A DNA stretch of 64,000 nt from Cryptomeria japonica (GCF_030272615.1 NC_081407.1:151545048-151609047), one strand, 5' to 3'; numbered from the stretch's first letter, positions 12,097 to 25,818 are shown. Made by a program: numbers and translations. The notes: a model not told the origin generated them from the sequence alone.

Positions 12097-13257
12097 AGAT
12101 AAATGTTTAGTTTCTAATAATAGCATGACCACCCCATTGGGACTCCAATTGCGCTTCCAACTCACACTTCAGTTTTGAGCAAAATTTTGCATGACTACGA
12201 AAGCCTAGCTCATGCAACATGGTCTTGGCAGTGCTCACCCAGTCTCTATTTCGTAGTAGTTAATTGGAGTATAGAGGCAAAGACTTGCAAGTCAACTGCG
12301 ACTCCTTGCTTTTTAGTTCTTAATTTAGATTAGGTCTATTTCCTAGAAAGTAGGGCAGAAAACTCTATAAATTGAGAATTTTGATTCATTTATAAGGGTC
12401 CACAAATTGATGATTTGAGGCCCACTTAGAGATTTTAGATTATTTGATTGCTATGAACTTGAGAATTTTTTGTGACATATTCTTTGAAATTAATACAAGA
12501 AGCAGCTTATAGATTGCCTGATCTATGCATATGTTCTATGAGTTTGTTCTTTGCAGTCTTGTAATGTCTATTGTTTGAAATCAACAACTTGTTCTGATCT
12601 TCTGTTTATTACCTTATGAATCATATTGCGCACATAAGTGGTGTATGATAATTAATGCAATAGAACGATATTGTAGTGATATTATTTTCATGAGTTTATG
12701 AGGTTGCATGACTTTGCATGTTCATTGGAGGTCCGTTATTGAATGCCAATTTGGATAATATTTGATGATTTTTGGATTGCAGGGTACTAATTGAGTAGTT
12801 CATTAAGTTGTTATTGAATTGGTTTCATTGTTATTTTCTTGTTTCCCTATCTTTTGCAATTTATTTCTAGAAGAATCTTAAATCATAAAATACGAAAAAG
12901 AAGTTAAGTTATTAAAAATTATTGGGATTTAGTTTCAACCAGCAGACCTCTTAACAGGTACAACCACATCAACCATTGAGCTGCCCATCACCATCGAGAC
13001 CCGACTATAGAGACCTTGGAGTGATCAGTTCCCCAGAACTTATTGCTTTTTAGGAGAGGTGGTGAGTCTTCACATTGACTACCTGATTGTTGGTGAGTGC
13101 ATCAAAACAGTTGTCAACAGATATGAGATGACGTGAAGTGAATGATGTGATAGAAGTAGATATGAAATGGGATGAGGTGGATGAGAAAATTATTAGCGGA
13201 GAATAGTATTTCCATAAAGTATGAAAATGGTTATTATGAACGCACGCATGAAGAATT
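12097..13257. other. non-coding region between the 8398 ORF and the minus-strand gypsy pol
   Basis: Contains a plus-strand TATA-like CTATAAATTG at 12365-12374 followed by AT-rich sequence with several AATAA-like motifs, resembling an LTR or a 3' regulatory region. No second copy was seen in the window, so it is not called an LTR. The part from about 12950 to 13257 reads best as the 3' untranslated tail of the minus-strand pol. No gene is supported. Confidence 0.4.
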
Positions 13258-16200
13258 TTAAGATTGAGGACCAAGAAGGCCCCCTGCAGAAGCTGCAGGA
13301 ACTGCGTCCATAATATCCTCTTTAGATGCTGCAGGAACTGTTGCAAGAGGGTTTTCTTCAGATGTTGCAGGAACCGTGGTCTGCACTTGGTTGGCAAATT
13401 GTTGTAGGAATTGTTCTTTTGTTACAGGCTTATGATAAAGGCATAGTCGATGACCATTGACTAGAAGTTTGAACCTTACTGGGTCTATTGTTGTCAACCG
13501 AACTGCTCCATTTGGAAAAACTTCATCTATTTCATATGGACCCAACCATCGTGTCTGCAACTTCCCCACAATATCCTTATATCTGGAATCATGTATCAAT
13601 GCCCAATCTCTAGATTTAAATTTTCTCTCCTTGATATACTTATCATGCCATTGAGCTCGTTGATGTTGAATAATCTCTGTATGCTGGACAACCATCTTTC
13701 TTAGCTCATCTAGAGCATTCAATTGCATGATGTAGTCTTTTTGTACTTCTGAGAGAGTCATATTCAACTGTAGAGCTATCCTAAGAGTTTTATACTCAAA
13801 CTCAATGGGCATCATTGCTATTTTTCCATACACCATTTCAAAAGGTGTAAAACCAGTTGTTGTCTTCCATGTTGTTCTGTATGCCCAAATGGCTTCAGGA
13901 AGTCTATTTGACCAATCTTTCTTATGAAGAACTACTGTCTTGGTAAGAATAGCTTGTAAATCCCTGTTTGTAACTTCTACTGACTATTTTCTTAAGGATG
14001 GTATGGAGTAGACTTCATGTGTCTGATATTATATTCATTAACCAATGTTGCAATTAATGTGGAAGCAAATTGTGGTCCTTGATATGAAACAATCTCTCTT
14101 GGGACTCCATACCTAGTAAATATTTCCTCATAGAGAAATTCAGCTACCTTATTATCTCTTGCATGTGTCATGGCCCATGCTTCCACCCATTTTGTAACAT
14201 AATCAGTGCATACTAGAATATAAGATTTCCCATTGGAAGGAGGATCAATTGGTCCAACAAAATCCAATCCCCATTTGTCAAATGGTGCAACCAATATTTG
14301 GGGATATAATGACATTTCATCAGATCTAGTAGGCCTACCCATTCACTGACATCTATCACATTATCTAGTATATTGTGTTGCATCTTTATACAAAGATGGC
14401 CAATAATATCCTATGCTAAGGATTTTAAGTGTTATCCTTTTAGCAGCAAAATTTTCTCCACATGGCTCATCGTGAAATGCCTGAAGAATATCATATGTTT
14501 CATCCTCTTTGACACACCTTCTTATGACTTGGTCAGGTCTAGTATAAAATAAACAATCAACAATCAATGAGAAATTAAAGCTTTTCTCAACTAGCAACCT
14601 TCTTTCTTTAAGAGAAAAATGAGAAGGCATCTTATTAGTAGCTAAATAATTTGCAATATCAGCATACCAGGGAGTGTGAGCTTTTATCAGGAACAAATGT
14701 TCATCTAGGAAAGCATCATCTATGACTGTAGGATCATCTTGCAATTGAAGCCTAGAAAGATAATCTGCAACCACATTGGCTTTACCTGGTTTATCAACAA
14801 GTGTAATATCAAATTCCCACATCAATAGTAACCATCGAGCCAATCTTCCTATAATTGAAGGTTTGTTTATGAGATATTTGATTGTTATTTGATTAGTGTG
14901 CACATACATTTGATATCCTGTGATATAATGCTTGAATTTGTTAAGTGCATATATGACTGCCAACATCTCCTTCTTGGTGACAGTATAATTAAGCTCAGGT
15001 CCCTGCATTTTTTTGCTGATGAAATAAATTGCATTCTCCAAATTGTCCATCTTTTGCCCTATAACTGCTCCTATTGCATAGTTTGATGCATCTGTATGAA
15101 TATGAAAAGGCAATGACCAGTTCGGTCCCTTAAGCACTGGTGCTTGTGTCAAGGCATGTTTGAGCTTCAAGAAAGCTTCATGGCATGCATAGGTCCAATC
15201 AAACTCCATATCCTTAGTCAAAAGACAATATAAAGGTCCTACGATTTTACTAAAATCCTTAATAAACCTTCTATAATATCCAGCATGACCAATGATACTT
15301 CAGACATCCTTTTGCTTTGTGGGTATAGGGAGGTTTTGAATGACTTCAATTTTGGCTAGGTCAACCTGTATTCTAGTTATAGAAATATGATGACCAAGAA
15401 CTATGCCTTCTTGCATCATCATAAAGCACTTTTCACCATTCAATGATAAATTGTAGTCTTCACACCTCTGCAAAAATTTCTTCAAATTCTTCAATGCCTC
15501 TTCAAATTCTGAACCATAAGTGGTAAAATCATCCATATAGATCTCCTGGGAAATATCTAAAAATATGCTTATTACTTCCCTTTGAAAAGTAGCTGGAGAA
15601 TTACACAACTCAAAAGGAAGAACATAATATGCATATGTTCCCTAAGGGCAAGTAAATGTAGTCTTTTCCTTATCCTCGGGACCAATTTGAATCTAGTTGT
15701 AGCCATTGAATCCATCTAAGAATGAAAAGTACCACTTCCCTACCAAGGAATCTAATACCTGATCCACAAATGGTAATGGAAAATGATCCTTCCTAGTTGC
15801 TGATTTCAAAGCTCTATAATCCACACATACCCACCATTTACCTCCTTTCTTTGGAACTATGACTAGAGGCGACACCCACTGACTATCCGATATAGGATAG
15901 ATAAATCCAACATTTAATAATTTTTGTAGTTCTTCTTTAACTATCTCCCTTAATGCAAGATTAATTCTTCTCTGTGGCTGTCTAAGCGGTCTACAATCCT
16001 CTTTGATATAAATACGGTGGGTACAAATTGTAGGATCAATTCCTTGCATATCTTTGTAATCCCATGCAAAAGCGTGTTGATGACATTTGAGCAATTCAAC
16101 TAGTGTTAACCTTTGAGTCTCTATGAGTTGATTGTTGATATTCAAATATTTATTTGGATCAACTTCTACTTTGATAATATGATCAACCTGAGATGCCTCA

Positions 16201-16932
16201 AAAAGATGAGAAGTGTAGACTTCCCGTGACAATAGGGTATGCAATATATCAGTGGCTGCAGGAAAATCCGATGCTGCAATATTTGATGTTAACTCCTGCG
16301 ACTGCTGCTCCAGATTAAACTGATTTGCCAGAATTTTAGAGAGGATCGAATCGTCATCCTGGAGTCATATGAATGATTCCCTATTGATAGAGTTGACTTC
16401 CTCCTTGAATTCTTCTCCCACGTTAGGCCAAACAACTTGTTCCTGATCAAGTTAGGGCTGAGCAGGTGAATACAAAACTAGAGTTTTAGTAGTATTTCCA
16501 TCAGAAATAGTCATGTCCCCTAACTGACATCCAATATATGCATCAGTTGTAGCAAGCCAAGGTTTCCCTAAAATAACCAGATATCCCCCAATTGTAGCTT
16601 TAGGAGACAGGATCATAAAAAACTATCAGATATTCCTAGAAGTCTAAAGTAATGACAACATCTTCAATCATACCATCAGGCTGAACCATGGAATTATCAG
16701 CAAACTGCAGGACGATAGGAGTAGGCTTGAGACTGGTTATGTTACATTTTTGCAAAATATCTCTTGTCATTACATTGATGGCTGCTCCCAAATCTATTAA
16801 GGCATTATTTGTTTGAGTGCCATTGATGACTATTTTCACAATAGGACTACCAAGGTCAGAATATTTGGGAATTGAAACTTTTCCCAACATAATATCATCT
16901 AGTTGACCCATTACATGCACTATTTGCAGATC
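13258..16932 (-). pseudogene. pol: Ty3/gypsy (Athila/Tat group) protease, RT, RNase H and integrase
   Basis: Reading right to left: a retropepsin region (16920-16636) with ALIDLGAAINVM, the DLGA form of the active site common in Athila-type elements; RT from about 16244 with YPISDSQWVSPLVIVPKK, WVCVDYRALK and YMDD (about 15535); RNase H (15221-14760) ending at VADYLSRL; then integrase with a zinc-binding region (about 14495-14345), core and C-terminal domain (to 13258). 15693, 15300, 14361 and 13992 share one frame; shifts occurred near 13.9 kb and between protease and RT. Stops interrupt all parts. The integrase zinc finger has lost one His (HDEPCGEN), and the second catalytic Asp is Tyr (IVSYQGPQF), so the enzyme is dead. 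Confidence 0.92.
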
Positions 16933-17039
16933 CTTTTTTTCTGCTAGGTTTCTTTAAACATGCCTCTTTAATTGCTTTACCATAGATAGGGACATCTTTA
17001 ATAGCTTGAAATAATGGAATTTTAACACATGTATTTCGG

Positions 17040-18856
17040 GTGATCTATGATATCAAAATTTATATCCTCTTGTTGAGGAATATCTTCAGCTTGCAACCTT
17101 TGAGGAAATGGGGGTATTTGCTGATTTTGAGGTATTTGGGTTGTTGGGCTAGATATTTCCTTTTACTTTTGTATCTCAGTTATAACTAGAGGGGATGGGT
17201 TAGGTAAAGTTGTTCTGGATCTAAGGTGAATATCACTTATAGAAAGAGAATAAGTTGGGTATTGATTAGGATCAACTGAATAAACTTGATGTTGCTGCTG
17301 AGGCTTACTATTAGGATTTGGCATGGGTTGAGTGGGTAGCTGTGTAGGTTTAGGTGGAACGATATTGGCAGCAGGAGGAGGCATTATAGTAGGCTATTGT
17401 GGTTGCTGATAACTAGAAGACTGATTTGTCTATTGCTGACCTCCTCTCCATTGAGGAGTAGGTTGCCAATTCCCTTGGAATGGTTGCCATGGTCCCTGAG
17501 ACTGAGACTAATTTCCTTGTGGTTGCTGCCACTGTGGAGTTTGATTGGCAAAATTTTGCCCTTGGCCTTGAGGATTATACCAATTTTGATAATTTCCAAA
17601 ATTTTGAGCATACGGAGATTGCCATTGATTATTTTGTGCATAGGAATTTCCACTATAACCAGAAAATGAAAGTGGATCACGATGCATACCTTGTCTTGGA
17701 AAATTTGGCCTTCTTTGAGAAACATAGAAAACTTGTTCATCATCTCCTTGTACTGTCTTGAAATCAGGAACTTCAAGATTTGCAACCATCTTACATCTAC
17801 AGTCTCTTTTCTTCTATCTACAGTGTAGATAGAATTCTGCAAGGATTGCATCAGCTTCCTCATGCTTCTTCTTAGCTTGAAGTGTGTCTAACTGAGTAGC
17901 CATATTGTTTATGCTATCCTCCTTAAAATCCTTCAAACGGTGGCTAAGCTCCATTCGAGAAACTCCATTATTGGATGTTGATGAAGAAATTCCTGGCTTG
18001 AAACACCTATTCTTCTTAGAAGAAGATCTGTAATACTTATGACATATTTGACCAATGCCATTCCATGTTGCTTGTGTTATATCACTACCTCCCATAAGGT
18101 CCAAAGCATCTGTGCATTCATCGCTGATTCCCCTTAAAAATATTAACTTAAGAGAATCTTCATTTAGAGTACTATGCTTGGACTTCTTGACACTGAATAG
18201 AAATTTCTCCAAATTATCTTCTAGACTCTCATCTTCCTTCTATGTTATTCTAAAAATATCATCCCCATAGCGGCCAGTCCCTCTACAATAATCTTTATAT
18301 TTCACAAGAAAAAACTATTTCATTTCATCCCATGTAGTGATTGTACTACTCCCTAGACTCATAAACCATCTCAAAGCTGATTCTTTTAAAGTGGTAGGAA
18401 ATATTTTGAGTCTATGGGAATCTATAGTATAATCATAACTCCTACAGAGGACATCAAATTCAAACAATAAAGTGTCAGGATCCTCTGTCACTAGTCCATA
18501 GAATTTAGTAAGAGAAGAAGCATGAATTTTCTTGAGATTAGCATTATCATGCAAATCAGAAATGGGGAACTCAAATGTTAGGTTCACAGGTGGAGGTGGG
18601 TTATTCCCACCAGAGATGGATTTCCTTGCATTGGTCTTTGAGGAGGAGTTACTAGATAAGGTTCCTCTTCAGGAGGTCCAACGAGAAAATGAAGGCTGTT
18701 CTCAGAAAGTTCAAATTCAAGCGGGTTCAAATTATCTGGGGCTTGGTAAAGTGCAACAAAAGGATTTACATCTGGTGCTTCATATGGATCAAGTCTTGTA
18801 TGATTAGGATGGTTAGGAAGGAATATACCTTGAGCATCTCTTCTTCATCTATGCAT
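17040..18856 (-). pseudogene. gag: Ty3/gypsy gag of the same minus-strand element
   Basis: Start taken at the ATG at 18856-18854, followed by an Arg-rich opening (MHR, stop, RRDAQGIF). One frameshift near 18.61 kb joins it to the main frame 18587-17163. That frame contains a Retrotrans_gag core: FPTTLKESALRWFMSLG, then TTWDEMK, then KEDESLEDNLEKFLFSVKKS and LKLIFLRGISDEC. A Cys-rich remnant (FYLHCR, KKRDCRCK) follows near 17.82 kb. Next is a Gln/Asn/Pro-rich tail (17789-17163; PQWQQPQG, QQQHQVYSVDPNQY). No intact CCHC knuckle is visible. It leads into the protease region on the same strand. Confidence 0.88.
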
Positions 18857-18956
18857 GCATATTCATGAGAATTACTTAAAACAAACTAAGTTATAAAAAA
18901 CAACTATACTGAAAACTAAAAAAATCATAACTGTAACAGGTTCTTAGTTTGACACC

Positions 18957-18975
18957 ATCCCCGACAACGACGCCA
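18957..18975 (-). promoter_or_regulatory. primer binding site, tRNA-Asp type
   Basis: Minus-strand TGGCGTCGTTGTCGGGGAT, four bases from the LTR end at 18980. It matches the TGGCGCCGTTGCCGGGGA-type primer site characteristic of Athila/Tat elements except at a few transition sites. It fixes the 5' end of the element's internal region and the polarity of the LTR. Confidence 0.85.
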
Positions 18976-18979
18976 AAAA

Positions 18980-19930
18980 TGTTTTCCTCACCAATAGGAA
19001 TAATAATTAGAGATAAAGTCTCAACCCAAAGATTGGTCATTCATTCTGTGTAGCTATTAGCTCCATGACTAAAATTCATTTACTTGTCAATCCAGGGACT
19101 TATTACTTGAAATGGGTCTGCATTGTATATGCACTAAGTTCCTGTGATAGTCATTCTGCACTACTGCAACAACTAAATCTATTCGAAATAAACAAGTGAA
19201 AACATAACAACTAAATGACTACAGGAAATCTTAACATTAACAAAAGATTCTAATTAAATAACTATTAACTAGGTTCAGAGCTGACAAATAGGAATTACTC
19301 TGTCTACTTTGACTACAGGAATAGTCACAAGATCTGGTTCTAGTGGCTGTAGGAATAAACAGTCGCTAGAACATCTATTGTAGCAAAGGGAAAACTTAAT
19401 CTAACAAACACACGGGAATACTCACCAAGTGGGCCCCCTTGGATGAGTGTATCTAGACTTCAAAGATGATTCTATATACTCAGAATAACATAGCTTTCAT
19501 TCATTGTTTTCAAAAGTCAATACAACACATGAAATGAAAGAAATGCTTCAAGTTCTGGAAAACGTTGTCTAACCTCTTAGAAGAAGTGCAGGTCTTTATT
19601 TATAAGAAAACTATAACCAACTTCCTACTATCTAGATCATGCCAACGAAATAAGGTGGAAAACATTTATGGCTACTAAGAGAAGAAGTTAATCCGCAGAA
19701 AACGTGGAACTCAGCTCAACCGCAACCAAGAATATAACATGGTGGTGTTACTAGATTGATGTTTGGTGAAGACAAACATAAATGAATCTGGTATCGCCTT
19801 GCTATTCCTTTTCCGATTCTTATGCACACCATCTTCTCTATTTTTTTGAATGTTTAATTGCCCTTGAATGTCTCCGACTGCTTTCATGACATGATTCTCC
19901 ATCTGGCTTGCAATAACCACTTCTGCAACA
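18980..19930 (-). mobile_element. 5' LTR of the minus-strand gypsy element (outer end approximate)
   Basis: The inner end is fixed by the adjacent primer site: minus-strand sequence ends GGTGAGGAAAACA, with the CA at 18981-18980. A minus-strand TATAAATAAAGACC lies at about 19588-19602. The outer end is placed at the CA of TTCTGCAACA (19930), giving a start TGTTGCAGAAG, but no second LTR was found in the window to confirm it. The 3' LTR is therefore missing, diverged beyond recognition or displaced. Confidence 0.55.
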
Positions 19931-20223
19931 ACTTATTTATTCATGCATTTAAAAGTTAGAACATACAAGCATACATATATATCTATTTTCATTAATCATA
20001 ACACTTATACATCCACACATGATATTACCTATAATAATCTGCATGGCAACATGAATAATAGCTCAAAACAATACAGGGTTTAATGGGTTTAGTTATCATC
20101 CAAAATGTGCATAGTCAAACTTTAATACATCACATGACTCAAATAGTATCCTAATATGCAACTTAAAACATAGAAAACATTTATCAGTTGTAGGTATAAA
20201 AGAGCTATTATTTCAACTCATCA

Positions 20224-21420
20224 GTTTGTACCCTAGCTAAGCCTAGACTCAGCTAAGTTGTTACACATGGGACTACCTTCAGGTTGTGGGTACCCTATTG
20301 TGGAAGTAGACCTCTAGAGAGGGTTGGTTCCCTTTGAAATCCCCTAAAACTATTAATTCTTGACAAAGAAAATGGATAGAGGATACTTTGAAAATGAAAT
20401 TCTACTACTAACTTGTGGTGATGCACCCAAAATGTTTTGTTTTCCTGATGTTTGAAAACTGACTGATTACAATTGATTCAATGAAAAAACTAATATGATT
20501 CACAACTCATTTGATCCTTATGATGATCATAAGCACTTCATATAAAGGCCATTCTTTTCAATTTGTATGAAAGATGATGTAAACCATACAATCTTACAAG
20601 CCGAAACACAATATTTGGCATAATATATAACTTGATCAAATCAAAGGGTGCTTGCTAAAACACTATACATATGCAAAGATCACGTAGCGGAGATGGAAAG
20701 AAAGAGACACAATACAATATAAATGAAAAGAAATGAGTAGGAACAACAACAATATTCTTCATTGATTTTCAAAAGAATCTAATTACAATACATAAATGAA
20801 CAACTCTGATTTTTTCATGTACAAGAGGTTACCAGCTGTAACATAGCTAATTACATTTAAAATCAAAGAAGAACTCAACAAATTTTCAGAAAAAGTGAGT
20901 TACAATGCTCAATTCACTACTGAGTACTAGAAGAAGGAAAGAACTGATTACAAATGAAAGAACATGTCTTTTATTAGATTTGTTCATAAATTTTGAATTT
21001 CAAAATATTGGCTCCCTCTGACCTGCTGACTCAGCTGGCTTGTTGACTGTGCTAGCTGCTCCTTTGCTAGAAATCAGGTACTAACTTCTTTTGAATTTGA
21101 AATTGGACCTTGCTGAGCGAGTTGATTTGAAAATGCCTTGAAAGGTGGACTAGAACTAAAGTGTAGATGCTGATTTTACTCTTAAAACTGCCCTTAATTG
21201 ATGGACAAGCCATAGGGCCTTCAAATTAGGGATATAACTGCTATTATGGCCTCCAAATCCCCCTCAAAAAGTGGGATTTTTTCTGTGGATGACCTCTCTC
21301 ACTGAATTTTAATTTTGAACTTGGGCTTGGCATTTCTAGTAAATTTAAATTTGAATTTCAAATTGGAACATTTGTAATCTACATATTCAACTCCATTCAT
21401 GACAATCTTTCATCAAATGC
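20224..21420 (-). repeat. left arm of a long inverted repeat (partner 32990-34025)
   Basis: Read as the reverse complement, this segment aligns along its whole length with 32990-34025. Shared landmarks: CTAGCTAAG(C/T)CTAGACT, TGGGACTACCT(C/T)CAGGTTGTGG, GGAAGTAGACCTC(T/C)AGAGAGGG, TTTCAAAAGAATCT(A/G)ATTACAATAC and TGACCCTCT-like plus TCCCAC(A/T)TTTTGAG blocks. Identity by eye is about two thirds with many small indels. No coding potential. It may be an LTR of an unknown family present twice in opposite orientation, or the terminal inverted repeat of one element. Confidence 0.7.
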
Positions 21421-24400
21421 ACTCATACCCTTTGACAGTGACTTTTGTTTTTAAGTGAGGCCTTCATCACTTCATCCAACTGTGACTGTGTTTGGATGTT
21501 TTATAGGCTGCTCTATGAGAGTTATTTTGACTGTCATTTCTTTGTGAATGATCCATGGATCTGCTCTTCTATGGTTATGACATTCCTTTATAGTGAAAGC
21601 CCATTATCCATGCTCTTTCCTTTATGATTGCAACCCTTTACTTTTCTTTGGTCCCATATATACACGATACTTACTCAAAAGACTACAAATTTAACCTTTA
21701 CTGTGATTAATTGTGATTGCTACAACTGTGTGGGCATACTGATGAACTTTGTGGTTTCTCTTTGATCTATCCTTCCTTTGAGACCTTCTTTGATATCATT
21801 GATTCTCTTCCAGTGGCTATCCTAGAGTTTTATATGCTTACATCATTTGATAAATCTATGCTATTCTTATCAGTAACATGTCTGTCTTTGGGTGACTCTT
21901 TCATGATTTTATTGGTGGCTTTATATTGAGCAGGTAACTGCTGCTATGGTGACATTTACCATTATCTCAAAGCCCATCAATATAACCTATATTTTCATTG
22001 CATTTGTAGCTACTAAGGACTGTCTATCACATGGAATTTTGTCATGTTCCTAGTTTACAAATACTAAACATCTATGTTGTATTCTTTCCTTTAAGGGATG
22101 ACTATGTTGTGCTTCATGGGTTGTGGCTTAGGACTGTATTGTTAAGATATTCATTATTATCTATCAAAGACCCATGGCTGCTTGCGTCATCATTGTATTT
22201 AGACCAAAAAAAACATGTAATGTGATGAATGCACTCTTTATTCACAATGATATCATGTGTGCATTCACAACATATTTTCTTCTTGTGATAGCTATATCTT
22301 TTGATGACCTTTTTGTGTAACTCCCAGAGTGTTTTGGAACTCTTTTTAGGACTTCCTTATACTGTCTTTGAAGACTGTGACCCTTTGTTTATTTGAACTA
22401 TCTTCATGTTGTCATTATCACACATCATTACAAATGATCAACACCATGAACTTATAACGTATGCTAATGCTATGATAGTGCCTTGTATTTATTTTGGGAG
22501 ACCTATAGCCATAATGAATCTCAATAACAATCATAACCTCTTTTCCATCATAGCGTTTCTACCAAGCTCACTGTCACCTATGAGTATGGATGTCTTTCAT
22601 GGTTATATTGTTTTGGCTAGAAGACTCTAATTTGACTGCTCTATCCTACCTTTCTGGAACTATTGATTGATGTTGAGTCTGGTCCCTACCCTTGACTATT
22701 CCTTTCTTTGGTGTGAATTACCCATGATTGCCTTTTGGTGACCTTTATTTCAAACTATTGTTCTAGAACTGATTAGTAATCATTTGTAAAAGGCCTTTAT
22801 ATCCATTGATTGTTATCATTTCTCATGATCTAGGCAAGGATCTAGACCATGTCACAAGGAAGTATGACTATGAATGGATCGTTGGTGCTCCTTTGAAACT
22901 GCACTTAGAAGTTGTAAATGCATGTTCTCTGAGACATAAATTCCACGTGTGTATTTCCCTTAGCTGCTCCAAGGTTTCATATTACTATCCTTGCACTTTG
23001 ATGTTTGTCCATGGACTGAGACATATTTACCTCCTTTGACATTTCATAAGGACTGATTCCTTTTCTACAGAGGTGTATTGTATTTTAAGCTTCTATAGAT
23101 GCATGATTTCTAACTTTGTAATCTGCCTCTAAGACTATTTCTGAAGATGCTCTTTGTGATTCATGATTCATGTTCTTGGACATAAAACAATCTCTGTTTG
23201 TGCCAATCATCTCATATTTGCCTGGGTTCTTCACATGGGTTGCTTTGACACTGAATACTATTATTTCTAACAACATACCATAGAATCCAAACCTAGAAGC
23301 AAAGAGGTAATATTTTGATATACATGTAAAAGAATAATCTCTCCTCATGAAATATAAAGGAGACTTGAATGTTAAAAAAAAAGGGATCTATTGGAAACTT
23401 GTTGGATCTATGATCTCCAATGCATTTCATTGTAATGATGGCTACTAAAATGCTTGTAATCATGCTTTGACACCTAAGACCTACATGCATCTCAATGGGC
23501 TTTATTGTCTTTAGACACTTGACTTCTCTTGAAATGGACAACAATGGCGACAAGATACTATTCCTTGGACTAATCTGGACTCAATGATCTTACTAGGAGT
23601 CTTTACTTTAAAAGAAAAAAAGTTAATGGTTTCACACAAAATAATGGAGGAACTTCTTAAAACCAATGAAATCCCTACTTAAGCAACAACGAACCCTTGA
23701 AAGAGATATGAAACTGAAAATGCTTTTCCTAACCGTGCATGGAAGCGCTTAGAACAACATATAAACACTTATGAAGGTAGAAGAATGCATTTTATAAATT
23801 CTTCTATGCTATTCAAAGCCACAAAACCATACATAAATGCACGAGGTGTTTTGCAAACATCCCTACCTCCTAAATTTTGACATCTACCTGTAATCTGAAA
23901 AAGAGACCTCAATCTGTTGTTCAGTTTGACATGTATGCTAATCAGACTACAACTCTTGATTTTGGTGGTCATTGATGAGAAACAACAAAGATTAGGGCTT
24001 CCCTTGACACAATATAAACTTCACTTCCTTTTACCTAAGAATTTCCCACTGACCATGGGTGCTAACAAGAGTCTTTCTCAGGTTCATTTTGGAATTTCCC
24101 TCCGAAGAGTGAAATCTGTACTCTTTCAAAACTAAAAACATGTGGTCTTATACATAATTACACGCCTTTTGAAAGGTTTGTAATAAATTAAGGGAAACTG
24201 GCACCCCTTTGAAATTCTTAACACAAATTCAAAAGAGACTTAAAGAAACAAGAAACATACCCCCTTTTAGTCATAAGAGTTGAAAACAAATACCTTAAAA
24301 AAAGATTATAAATATACCTCAAAATGACTCTAAATCTGCAACTAAGGCATGAGGCCAAAATTGGACAACAGTCCCATGGAATAGTTATGAGAATATTCAT

Positions 24401-25396
24401 AGAGTGAGTCTCAAAGAGATTCATCAATAGTCTAAAGTAGTCCAAAGCATATAAGATCTATCTTAGTAGGTCTACTCAGGAAGACAGTTCAGGAACAGTG
24501 AGTGAGGAGTTAAACAATCTAAGAGAGAAATGTAAAGAATGGTGGTAGAGTATAAAGGCAATAGTATATACGGTGCAATTGACAAAGACTTTCCTATTTT
24601 TAGTGATCTAAATCTGAAACACAAGGCCAAAAACAAAGATCTAAGGACAATGCCATCATCTGCAGGCTCAGAGCAGCCTTGTCAAAAAGAAATGATAGTG
24701 GCCTTGTTCTTTGTCAATGGTAAGATAGAGAGCACTCATTGTCATCAAGAGCATAAATCATTGTAGCATGACTGTGACAAAATATGAGGAGGCTCATGTC
24801 AATAAATTCAAGGGTTCTAATGCCAAATAGTGTCAAAAATAGTGATTTATTTGTAGCACATATCCTTATCAAGCAAATACCATGAATACATTTGAATCAC
24901 CATTGAAAGGACACCAATATAAGATGCATCCATGATGATTGAATAAAGGTCTCTCAGTCACCACATAGAATAGTAATATGTAGAGATAGTCTAAAAACCT
25001 TAGATATAGTCCTAGAAAGGTTAATATAACCTTATAGTAGTCATAAATGCATCAAAGACATCAAAATCACAAAGGAGTCTAAAGAAGATTTTCAGTCTGC
25101 AATGTTGAATACATAGTCAATAACAGGAGAAGAGGGTAGGTTTCAAAAGACAGAGGTTGATAGAGAACCTTGATGTCAAGGTCATTATCAGTGAATAGGC
25201 CATTCATTCATAATGGAAAGGCAATAGAGGGACAACATACACCTGGATTAAGGAGCTTAGTCACAAATAAAGAAATCTAGAATGTTGTAGTCCAAAGGAA
25301 TGGTGACAAATTTTGGCCATGACAAAGTAATAAAGAGGACTTTTTGATCAAAAGCTAGAGAAGTGCCCATAAAATCACAGTAAATAAAGCAAAAAA
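21421..25396. other. non-coding, unrecognised repeat-like DNA
   Basis: T-rich on the plus strand up to about 23.6 kb, then A-rich to 25.4 kb, a strand-composition switch that mirrors the flanking inverted repeat. Short frames of 60-90 codons (21445-24766) contain no recognisable domain and look compositional. No promoter, RNA gene or element end could be placed. Confidence 0.4.
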
Positions 25397-25818
25397 ACAC
25401 AGTCAAACTTCTTGCACTTAACCAAAACTCATCCATGAATTGTTTGGTGCTAATTTTGAGTTCAATTATTGTAGTTATCATTTTTAATGATCTGTAAGTC
25501 AGCGAGACTTCCATATTGTAATTGAACCTTTGGTTCTAGGCAGTGTGCCTGAATGGAAGTGCATTCCCCTTATGTAATATTTATGTAATCCTCATCACAT
25601 TATATGAATATTGTGGCTTCCTATCCCACCGTGGTTTTTCTCTTTCTGGGTTTCCACGTAAAAATCTTGGTTTTATGATTCTATGGTTGATTATCTTGTG
25701 TTTTTGCATTTTACTTTCTTGCATCTACTTCTGATGATCTGAGAATAAGTTTGAAATTTTATTTACTGATAGAACACTAATTTATCCTCCCCTCTTAGTG
25801 TTCCTTGATTCCAACAAT

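Noticed and set aside
21445-22630. Several 60-75 codon frames in T-rich DNA
   Set aside because: Hydrophobic residues reflect T-richness; no conserved motif or homologous frame in the inverted partner.
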